Below, one piece after another: positions 13,963-21,046 of a DNA stretch of 21,046 nt. Source of the DNA: an uncultured Clostridium sp. (GTDB lineage: Bacteria; Bacillota; Clostridia; TANB77; CAG-508); contig CAMCHB010000008.1 of assembly GCA_945874585.1 (NCBI GenBank), positions 1 through 21,046 on the forward strand, given 5' to 3'. Position 1 is the first letter of the stretch, and each line of letters begins with the position of its first letter. Below the pieces are notes generated by a model. It worked only from the letters and a program-made list of their open reading frames with translations. It had not been told where the DNA came from and made no database searches. The position numbers and the translations under genes were made by a program.

Positions 13963-15073
13963 CTATTTTCTTAATACTTCATCTAATACGTCTGAAAAAT
14001 ATTTCATGCTTCCTATACACTGTTCCAATGTGTTGCCGGTTGCTCCCACTTCTATGATCGTTGCTGCCTTTGCAAGATGCTGGTTATAACGTGAATCGCG
14101 TACAATGATAGGGCGAAAAAGTCCTGGATATTTTTCATTTGCCACTTGCTGAACAGCTACCGCAAATTTTAAATTTTGTTGCCAGTTGGGATGATACAAT
14201 CCCCCTCCATCTGTTCCAATAACAAACATAATTTGTGCTACATAATCCTCTCCAATACGAACTACGGGTGCATAATCATTCTTGCTACCAACAGCATCAC
14301 GGTGTAAATCGAATACAATTTGTGTGCTACTATTTTCCTCTAAATCTTTTTTAACCGCTTCCATAGAACGTTTATACGAACCTGTAAAGGCTGGATAATC
14401 GTTAACCGTTGTATCGTGTTTAACCGTATAGCCTCTTTTTTCCATTTGCTCGGCTAAAGCATTTCCCACACGCACCACCGAATACTGCAAATCAGTTGTA
14501 CGATAACTTCCCATCATGTCATAGGACATTTGCTCTGTTGGCGTATAACTTTCGCAAGTATGGGTATGAAAAATAAGGATGTCTTTTTTATCCTCCAACG
14601 TAAGATCTGGCTTTAGGATATCGTCTGTTAAGGTATATTTAGATGCATTTTTAATTTCGACATTGCCATAGGTATTGGTATAGGTTTCCTTGATGTTTTT
14701 TTCTTCTATCACTTGTGTTTGGGTAGAAGCAGTATCCATACTGTTTTGCTCTTTTGAATCTTCTGCAAAAACAGTGCTGTCTGATTCTTTTGGATTGTTG
14801 ATATCTTCTTCTGTTTGTTTGGCTGTTAAGCATTGTTTTATTAAAAACTGCTGATCCAAGATGACTGAAAACCACGGTTTTGTTTTTTTGGTTTGTTGCT
14901 GTGTATCTAAATAAGGAATGAGTGATATGGTTTGATTTAAAGAGGCTGTATATGTCATTTGTTTGGCATACTGATACCCTTTGGTCAATAGCCATACTAA
15001 AACAACAATTAGTATTCCGCTTACTTATCAATTTGGTTAAATCACTTAAATGAAAAACTGCAACATTTAACAT
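13963..15073 (-). CDS. spoIIP: Stage II sporulation protein P, split by a +1 shift at an in-frame CGG
   Basis: SpoIIP is a peptidoglycan amidase/endopeptidase of the SpoIID-SpoIIM-SpoIIP engulfment complex, anchored in the mother-cell membrane. The start is ATG 15073 behind AAAGGAGAGGCT: MLNVAVFHLSDLTKLISK, then codon 19, CGG (15019-15017). Skipping the C gives GILIVVLVWLL, the expected N-terminal membrane anchor, and continues to a 369-residue protein. The catalytic domain has FHTHTCESY (His169, Glu174 in the corrected numbering) and DLHRDAVG (His257). A Ser/Thr/Gln-rich linker is at about 85-140. Without the shift translation soon leaves the SpoIIP sequence and no amidase is made. It could instead start at an internal TTG (14988), but that would lack most of the anchor and a ribosome binding site. 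Confidence 0.88.
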
Positions 15074-15116
15074 AGCCTCTCCTTTACATAATACACCCAT
15101 TTTTTCCTACTAATGG

Positions 15117-15146
15117 ATATATATGATGAAAAGGAAAATTTATGAC
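15117..15146 (-). promoter_or_regulatory. Candidate sigma-E-type promoter for spoIIP
   Basis: TCATAAA (up to 15146) and CATATATAT (15125-15117) are separated by 13 bases, similar to the sigma-E pattern KMATATT-N14-CATACANT. spoIIP is a sigma-E gene in known spore formers. The match is imperfect. Confidence 0.4.
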
Positions 15147-16399
15147 TATTTTTTTTGCAAGTGTTGTGCAATTGCCTCTGGCTCTAATGCAATTTTTTCT
15201 GTTTCACCAGTTTCCATGCATTTAATCTCACCTGCTTTTTGTTGTGTTTCTGTTTCTCCAATGGTGATAACATATTTGGCTTGTATTTTATTGGCATATT
15301 TGAATTGTGCTTTAATACTTCTGCGTAATAAATCGCTTTCTACCTGCAAGCCTAATTTTCGCAAAGCTAATTTTAGTTGACACACAAATTCATCCTCTTG
15401 CTCGCTAATTTGTGCAATGTATAAATCAGGATGTGTTTCGCTTATTTTGTCTAAACTGGTCTGTTTCACTAATTCAATTAAACGTTCCATACCAATGGCA
15501 AATCCAACGGCCTTGGTGTCTTGACCACCCAATTCTTTGACTAAATAATCATATCGTCCTCCTCCTAAGATGGTAAAGCCTTCCTTTTGAGAAACGAACT
15601 CAAAGACTGTTTTGCTGTAGTAATCCAATCCTCTTACGATTTCTGGATTTACCACATAATCAATGTGATTTTTCTTTAACAACTCTTGTAATTTCGTAAA
15701 ATGCTCTTTGCATTCTTCGCATAGATAGTCTAAGATACTTGGTGCGCCTTGATTATTTTCTTTGCATTTTTTCTCTTTGCAATCTAAGATACGCATTGGA
15801 TTTTTTTCAAATCTAGTTTTACAGGTATCACAATAGCTATCCAACTTTTGTGCAATAAATTCCTTCAATGCTTTTTGATATTGCATTCTGCAATTTTTAC
15901 AACCAATACTATTGATTTCCAATTGTACTTGCTGAATTCCTAGTGCCTCTAATATGGCATTGGCCATAGCAATCATTTCAAAATCCGCTAAATAAGAACC
16001 AGTTCCAAATGTTTCTACCCCCATTTGATGGAATTCACGTAAACGACCTTTTTGCACATTTTCGTAACGATACATTGCCATTTCGTACCACAATTTTACT
16101 GGACTTGGCCATGATGCCATTCCATTTTCAATATAGGCACGTACTACACCTGCGGTTCCTTCTGGTCTTAGGGTAACACTTCTTCCTCCTTTGTCTTCAA
16201 ATGTATACATTTCTTTTTGGACAACATCTGTGGTATCTCCCACACCTCGTAGAAATAAATCTGTATTTTCAAAAACAGGTGTCCTAATTTCTTGGTATCC
16301 ATAATTTTTCATTATCTCTTGTATGGTTTTTTCAACATATTGCCAAATAAAGGATTCGTTTGGTAATATATCTCTCGTTCCTTTTGGTTTTTGTATCAT
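15146..16399 (-). CDS. hisS: Histidyl-tRNA synthetase
   Basis: This 417-residue class II synthetase charges tRNA-His. ATG 16399 follows AAAGGATG. The N-terminus is MIQKPKGTRDILP, then LRPEGTAGVVRA (78-88), motif 2 MYRYENVQKGRLREFHQMG (109-127), the histidine-specific RGLDYYSKTVFEF and GGGRYDYLVKELGG. An insertion with several Cys pairs (CKNC, CDTC, CKEKKC) is common in clostridial enzymes. The C-terminal anticodon-binding domain is complete. It lies 15 bases after the metallo-hydrolase and is probably co-transcribed. It has no CGG codon. Confidence 0.97.
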   Translation of the reverse strand: MIQKPKGTRDILPNESFIWQYVEKTIQEIMKNYGYQEIRTPVFENTDLFLRGVGDTTDVVQKEMYTFEDKGGRSVTLRPEGTAGVVRAYIENGMASWPSPVKLWYEMAMYRYENVQKGRLREFHQMGVETFGTGSYLADFEMIAMANAILEALGIQQVQLEINSIGCKNCRMQYQKALKEFIAQKLDSYCDTCKTRFEKNPMRILDCKEKKCKENNQGAPSILDYLCEECKEHFTKLQELLKKNHIDYVVNPEIVRGLDYYSKTVFEFVSQKEGFTILGGGRYDYLVKELGGQDTKAVGFAIGMERLIELVKQTSLDKISETHPDLYIAQISEQEDEFVCQLKLALRKLGLQVESDLLRRSIKAQFKYANKIQAKYVITIGETETQQKAGEIKCMETGETEKIALEPEAIAQHLQKK

Positions 16400-16414
16400 G
16401 ATTTTTCATCCTTT

Positions 16415-17063
16415 CTAATATTTTCTTGGTTGCAAATTATAATAAATTGGTTCTTCTTCTCTGATCATAGAAGATTTTCCATGACCTGGATAGATAATAG
16501 TATCCTCTGGTAAAATCAATAATTTGTTGGTAATAGAACGCATAATGCTTTTAAAATCTCCTGTTGGTAAATCGGTTCTTCCCCAAGTTCCACGAAATAG
16601 CGTATCTCCTGATAATAAAAATTTTTCCGGTTCGCAATATAAGCAAATTCCCCCCATTGTATGACCTGGTGTATGCAAAATCTGGAATGGAATTTGTCCA
16701 ATATGAATTACATCTCCATCATCCAAGCGAGCATCTGGTTCAATGACTATCCTAGAATTTCCAATCATTTCTGATAAACTAATTTCTGGATTATACAATC
16801 CATTTACTTCTGCACGATGTATTAAAACTTTACCGTCCATATTGTTTTTTGATTTCGGTTACGCCTCCTGTATGATCGGCATGACAATGTGTTAGCACAA
16901 TGTATTTAATGGAAACTCCCAATACATCTAACATATTGCTAATTTTATCTGGTTCTGCTCCTGGATCTACTACCATGGTTTCTTTTGTTTCTTCATCTAC
17001 AATAATATAACAATTTGTGATATGATTTTCTTCCACATATAATCGTAATCTCTTTAGTATCAT
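16415..17063 (-). CDS. Metallo-beta-lactamase-fold hydrolase, split by a +1 shift at an in-frame CGG
   Basis: A glyoxalase-II-like (YcbL/GloB-like) hydrolase of 215 residues after correction. The first frame holds the metal motif THCHADH (His59, His61, Asp63, His64) and reaches codon 77, CGG (16835-16833), followed immediately by TAA. Skipping the C gives QYGGKVLIHRAEV and continues with HTPGHTMGG, SGDTLF and PGHG, the remaining metal ligands. Families of this type have K-Y-G-x-K-V at this point, so the alignment is exact. Frame-0 translation would give 77 residues lacking half the active site. It lies between rel and hisS, a common Firmicute arrangement. Confidence 0.88.
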
Positions 17064-17080
17064 TTTCGCTTTGACCCCTT

Positions 17081-19270
17081 TTATTTTCTTCTTTTTACAT
17101 CATAGACGCTATCTACGTCTCTTAAAATTTTCATCGTTTTATTCAAATCTTCTACATTTTCAATTTCAATCACGATATCGGTAATGGCTATACGTTCTTG
17201 ATTTACTTTCGAACTAATCTCCAAAATGGTTGCCTTTGCCTTGTCTAATTGTTGAATGATGTCTGCTAATAATCCCCTGCGATCATTGGCAAATACTTCT
17301 ATTGCCACATGATATTTTGTCTTTGCTTGATTATACCAATAAACATCAATCATGCGGTTTTCGTCAGATACCAATTGTTTGACATTGACACAGTCTGCAC
17401 GATGAACGGATACCCCTCTTCCTTTTGTAATATAACCAACAATTTTATCCCCTGGTACTGGATTACAACATCTTGACAATTTCACCAAGCAATTGTCAAT
17501 TCCTTTTACCACTACACCAGATTTAGAAGGCTTTGGCACATTTCTTTTTTCCGTTAATTCTTCTATTTTCTTTTCAATATTTTCTTCTTTGTGATCTTTT
17601 CGATATTCCTCTAAAATTCTAGAAATAATCTTGCTTGCTGTAATTCCACCAAATCCAACGCTGGCATACATATCATCTATCGTTTTAAATTTATAACGAT
17701 CCAAAGCAACTTGGATAAATTCATTTTTGAACAATTCCGTATGGGTCATTCCAATACGTTTGATTTCCTTATCAATCATTTCTTTACCACGTTCTATGTT
17801 TTCAGAACGTAGTGCTTTTTTAAACCATTGTTGAATTTTAGTTTTAGCGGATGAACTTTTTACAAATTTTAGCCAATCACGACTTGGTCCTTTGGCATTA
17901 TCGGATGTTAGAATTTCGACAATGTCTCCACTATGCAAAGGAGTCAAAATAGGTCTCATTTTGCTATTGATTTTTGTCCCGACCATGTGATGACCAATCT
18001 CGGCATGAATGTTGTATGCCAAATCAATTGGTGTACTTCCCTTTGGCAATACTTTGATATCTCCTCTTGGTGTAAAGACATATACCTCATCTTCGAATAA
18101 TTCTGTTTTCAATGTTTTTAAAAATTCATCTGGATCTAAGGTATCTTTTTGCCATTCCAAGGTTTCACGAAGCCAAGCTAGTTTGTCATCTTTTACTGTA
18201 ACATTCGATTTTTTGGTTTTATTGGCTTCCTTATAAGCCCAATGAGCTGCAATACCAAATTCAGCTACACGATGCATATCCCAGGTACGAATCTGTACTT
18301 CAAATGGCGTTCCATTTGGTCCAATTAACGTAGTATGAATGGATTGATACATGTTTGGTTTTGGCATAGCAATATAATCTTTAAATCGACCTGGCATCGG
18401 ATTAAATAATTCGTGCACAATACCTAATGAAGCATAGCAATCCTTAACAGAATTAACAACAATTCGAATCGCAAATAAATCATAAATCTCATCCAGTGTT
18501 TTATGATCTCGTCTCATTTTACGATAGATACTATACAAATGTTTAGCTCTTCCTTGGATTTCGTATTCGATTTTCTCTCTTTTCAATGCCTCTTCAATTT
18601 GCTGAATGACAATATCCAAAAACTTTAGGCGTTCTTCTCTTTTTTTATCCAATCCTTGAACAATTTTAAAATACTCTTCTGGATATAAATAACGGAAGGA
18701 CAAGTCCTCTAGTTCCCATTTCAAAGAATAAATACCCAAACGATTGGCAAGTGGTGCATATAAATCCATGGTTTCTTTGGCATTGGCAATTTGGCGATCA
18801 CGTGATAAATATTTGAGTGTTCGCATATTGTGCAAACGATCAGCCAATTTAATCAAAATTACACGAATATCTTTTCCCATGGCTAAGAACATTTTACGGT
18901 AATCTTCTACTTGCTGTTCTTGTTCTGTCGTATATTTTAATTTATTCAATTTGGTAACTCCTGCTACCATATTTTCAACAGATTCTCCAAACATTTTTCG
19001 AATCTCTTCAATGGTAACCGGTGTATCTTCTACTACATCATGTAGCAAAGCAGCACTAATGGTTTCGGCATCCATATCCAAGCTAGCCATGGTGTAGGCT
19101 ACTTGCAAAGGATGAATGATATAAGGTTCTCCGGATTTTCTACATTGATCACCATGTTGGGATTTCGCCAATTGATAAGCTTTTAAAATGAGTTGTGTAT
19201 CACAATTGGAATTGTTTTCTTTTGCTTTTTTAATGATATCATCAATGGTATAATTTTTCATATTTGACAT
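17081..19270 (-). CDS. rel: Bifunctional (p)ppGpp synthetase/hydrolase (RelA/SpoT homolog)
   Basis: A ~729-residue stringent-response enzyme. I prefer ATG 19270 because GGGGAG lies six bases before it; ATG 19276 is almost on top of the site. Using 19276 numbering: the hydrolase HD domain shows H55, HD 79-80 and KLADRLHNMRTLKY 143-156. The synthetase domain shows YRKMRRDHKTLDEIYDLFAIRI and PGRFKDYIAMPKPNMYQSIHT. The TGS domain shows VYVFTPRGDIKVLPKGSTP. The zinc-finger region shows CCNPVPGDKIVGYI and HRADC. A C-terminal ACT domain is present. Length is normal. It lies 19 bases after recJ and in the same operon. It has no CGG codon. Confidence 0.96.
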   Translation of the reverse strand: MSNMKNYTIDDIIKKAKENNSNCDTQLILKAYQLAKSQHGDQCRKSGEPYIIHPLQVAYTMASLDMDAETISAALLHDVVEDTPVTIEEIRKMFGESVENMVAGVTKLNKLKYTTEQEQQVEDYRKMFLAMGKDIRVILIKLADRLHNMRTLKYLSRDRQIANAKETMDLYAPLANRLGIYSLKWELEDLSFRYLYPEEYFKIVQGLDKKREERLKFLDIVIQQIEEALKREKIEYEIQGRAKHLYSIYRKMRRDHKTLDEIYDLFAIRIVVNSVKDCYASLGIVHELFNPMPGRFKDYIAMPKPNMYQSIHTTLIGPNGTPFEVQIRTWDMHRVAEFGIAAHWAYKEANKTKKSNVTVKDDKLAWLRETLEWQKDTLDPDEFLKTLKTELFEDEVYVFTPRGDIKVLPKGSTPIDLAYNIHAEIGHHMVGTKINSKMRPILTPLHSGDIVEILTSDNAKGPSRDWLKFVKSSSAKTKIQQWFKKALRSENIERGKEMIDKEIKRIGMTHTELFKNEFIQVALDRYKFKTIDDMYASVGFGGITASKIISRILEEYRKDHKEENIEKKIEELTEKRNVPKPSKSGVVVKGIDNCLVKLSRCCNPVPGDKIVGYITKGRGVSVHRADCVNVKQLVSDENRMIDVYWYNQAKTKYHVAIEVFANDRRGLLADIIQQLDKAKATILEISSKVNQERIAITDIVIEIENVEDLNKTMKILRDVDSVYDVKRRK

Positions 19271-19289
19271 TTCCATCTCCCCTTATTTT

Positions 19290-20978
19290 TTAGAATGAAC
19301 GACGCATATCTTTTAGATTCACTTGTAAATTTTCTCTATCGCGGAACTGATTGATTTCCAAGGTTCCTACAACATCGACCTTATCACCGATACGATATTG
19401 TTCCACCAATTCCCCCATATTAAAACCTATCGCATCTAACCAGCCATTGCTGTATTTTAGAGATAATTTCAAATGTTTTCCATCAGATAAAGAACGAATA
19501 GCATCTATTTTCAAATTCTTAAATCCAAAAATTGGTACTTTGTTTTGTTCTCCAAATGGTTCTAATTGCATCAATTCTTCGACTGTTTGTAGACTAATTT
19601 TTTTCAAATCTAGGTCAGCATCAATTTTAATGACTGGTAACATCTCTTGAATATTGCTTACTTCTATAATTTCTTGAAATTTCTTTTTAAATGGTTCAAA
19701 GTTTTTTCGTTGTAAACTTAAACCAACTGCCATTTCATGGCCCCCGAATTTATCTAAATACGCACTTGACTCACATAATGCTTTGTGTAAATCAAAACCC
19801 ATAATGCTTCTACCAGACCCTTTTCCTTCCTCTCCATCAAAACAAATTAAAATGGATGGTTTATAAAAAGTTTCGGTAATTTTGGAAGAAACAATGCCAA
19901 TGACACCATGATGCCAATTTTCTCCACCTAAAACAATGGAATTTTCTTGGTCTATATGATCTTTAGCAATTCTATCCATAGCTTCTTGAAAAATTCTTTT
20001 TTCAATGATTTGGCGATTGCTATTGTAGCGATTTAATTTTTCCGTAATTTCGTGAGCCTCTGCTACATTTTCTGTCAAAAATAATTCAATTGCCTCATCT
20101 GCTTTTCCCATTCTACCACAAGCATTCATACGAGGGGCTACCCCAAATGAAATCGAAGTAGAATCTATTTTTTTCAATTTAATGCTTTTTATCAATTCGC
20201 GTAACCCTATGTTTTTGGTTACAGCAACTAATTTGAGTCCCAATTTTGTGATAACTCTATTTTCATCAATCAAAGGAACAATATCTGAAATCGTTCCAAT
20301 ACATACCAAGTCTAAATATTTCAAATAGGCTTTTTCCAGTAATCCAAGTTTTTCGCTGATGGCTTGTATCAATTTGAATACGACTCCCACACCAGCTAAT
20401 CCCTGAAAAGGATATGTGCTATCTTTTCTTTTTGGATTTACGACAGCCAATGCCTTTGGTATTGTGTCCAATGGCTCATGATGGTCTGTTACAATGGTTT
20501 CCATTCCAAGTTCAGTAGCATAATCTACTTCCTCCATGGCCGTAATGCCACAGTCAACGGTTATCATCAATTGATAGCCCTTTTTGGCAAGATGTTCCAT
20601 TGCCTTTTTATTTAAGCCATACCCTTCTTCTAGTCGATCTGGCACATAATAATCTGCCTGTAATTGTTGTTCTGCTAAAAAGCGTTTCAACACTGTGATA
20701 CTGGTAATACCATCCACATCGTAATCACCATAAATGACGACTTTTTCGTGTTCCTGTATCGCTTTTTGAATACGATTAACAGCCTTTTCCATGTCATTGA
20801 GTAAATATGGAGAATAAAAATCATTTCGATTTGGATTTAAAAAGACTTCAATTTTATCTTTTTGTGTAATGTTTCGATTGACTAATATATTAGCAACCAA
20901 TGTTGGTAATTGAAATTGCTCTGCGATTTCTTTTACTTTTGTTTCATCTGTTTCATAATACTCCCATTTTTTCTTCAT
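19290..20978 (-). CDS. recJ: Single-stranded-DNA-specific exonuclease RecJ
   Basis: The 562-residue 5'-3' exonuclease acts in recombination and mismatch repair. ATG 20978 follows AGGAGAGACCT. DHH-domain motifs: YGDYDVDG 83-90, VDCG 141-144, TDHHE 164-168 and NPKR 181-184. APRMNACGRMG is at 281-291. DHHA1 motifs: GSGRS 387-391 and GGHEMAVG 412-419. The C-terminal OB-fold ends at MRRSF. The length is that of the short RecJ form. It is the first complete gene of the operon. The 68 bases upstream are AT-rich with possible -10 boxes (TATAAA) but no clear -35 before the window ends. Confidence 0.96.
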   Translation of the reverse strand: MKKKWEYYETDETKVKEIAEQFQLPTLVANILVNRNITQKDKIEVFLNPNRNDFYSPYLLNDMEKAVNRIQKAIQEHEKVVIYGDYDVDGITSITVLKRFLAEQQLQADYYVPDRLEEGYGLNKKAMEHLAKKGYQLMITVDCGITAMEEVDYATELGMETIVTDHHEPLDTIPKALAVVNPKRKDSTYPFQGLAGVGVVFKLIQAISEKLGLLEKAYLKYLDLVCIGTISDIVPLIDENRVITKLGLKLVAVTKNIGLRELIKSIKLKKIDSTSISFGVAPRMNACGRMGKADEAIELFLTENVAEAHEITEKLNRYNSNRQIIEKRIFQEAMDRIAKDHIDQENSIVLGGENWHHGVIGIVSSKITETFYKPSILICFDGEEGKGSGRSIMGFDLHKALCESSAYLDKFGGHEMAVGLSLQRKNFEPFKKKFQEIIEVSNIQEMLPVIKIDADLDLKKISLQTVEELMQLEPFGEQNKVPIFGFKNLKIDAIRSLSDGKHLKLSLKYSNGWLDAIGFNMGELVEQYRIGDKVDVVGTLEINQFRDRENLQVNLKDMRRSF

Positions 20979-21036
20979 AGGTCTCTCCTATCCTTCTTTT
21001 TTTATATTTTATACTATTTTTGTATTTTTTTAAACC

Positions 21037-21046
21037 CTGTCTCTTA
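21037..21046. other. Likely Nextera/Tn5 mosaic-end adapter remnant
   Basis: The window ends in CTGTCTCTTA, the first ten bases of the Tn5 mosaic end as used in Nextera libraries. Its position at the very end suggests untrimmed adapter and a contig end. Confidence 0.7.

Noticed and set aside
10956..17063. Reading the four split genes as ordinary pseudogenes or random sequencing errors
   Set aside because: All four breaks fall at the same codon, which is otherwise absent from the core genes, with the same direction and a Gly codon after it, and no further damage in any of them. Errors or decay would scatter. It remains the null hypothesis to test with reads.
1..21046. CRISPR arrays, tRNA or rRNA genes, insertion sequences
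   Set aside because: I saw no regularly spaced direct repeats, no tRNA-like cloverleaf with CCA context, and no transposase-like frame on either strand.

Overview
The window looks like an AT-rich, low-GC Gram-positive, spore-forming bacterium of the Clostridia type. Evidence: strong AGGAGG ribosome binding sites, TTGACA/TATAAT promoters, a T-box leader on glyS, a spoIIP gene, and a recJ-rel-(metallo-beta-lactamase)-hisS block. The last ten bases match the start of the Nextera/Tn5 mosaic end, so the right edge is probably a contig end from Illumina (tagmentation) sequencing. Almost every gene is on the minus strand.

Layout from the right edge, in the direction of transcription. (1) 21.0-12.6 kb is a housekeeping operon: recJ, rel, a metallo-beta-lactamase-fold hydrolase, hisS, spoIIP, a DUF1294-type membrane protein and an HExxH putative peptidase. 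(2) 12.6-12.25 kb is a gap with two abutting perfect DnaA boxes. (3) 12.25-10.95 kb holds a polytopic membrane protein. (4) 10.9-9.8 kb holds pilin-like protein 2. (5) 9.7-8.05 kb holds glyS behind a T-box. (6) 8.0-1.9 kb is an array of eight single-gene units: four formylglycine-generating-enzyme-like (FGE-like) proteins and four ~100-residue proteins. Each unit has its own promoter with a 17-bp spacer, a hairpin at the predicted transcription start, a second pairing that encloses the ribosome binding site, and (except the last, next to glyS) a terminator hairpin before it. (7) A 41-residue Cys-rich peptide is on the plus strand. (8) 1.44-0.32 kb holds pilin-like protein 1, with an (AG)12 tract near its 5' end and three GTAA-loop hairpins at its 3' end. 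(9) A partial gene runs off the left edge.

Two things stand out. First, four otherwise well-preserved genes (membrane protein, DUF1294, spoIIP, metallo-hydrolase) are each split by one extra base. In all four the break falls exactly at an in-frame CGG codon, and skipping its C restores the family sequence with a glycine (GGA, GGA, GGA, GGT). I find no other in-frame CGG in about 3,600 codons of the core genes, whereas the array genes use CGG about 15 times as ordinary arginine. This looks like +1 frameshifting at a rare or poorly decoded codon. Second, the leaders of the eight array genes share a two-helix architecture maintained by compensatory base changes, which suggests coordinated post-transcriptional control of an undescribed gene family.

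Pilin 1 may be a surface-variation locus, with possible on/off switching at the AG tract and possible diversity-generating-retroelement targeting at the C-terminus. No template repeat or reverse transcriptase is in view, so that remains an inference.
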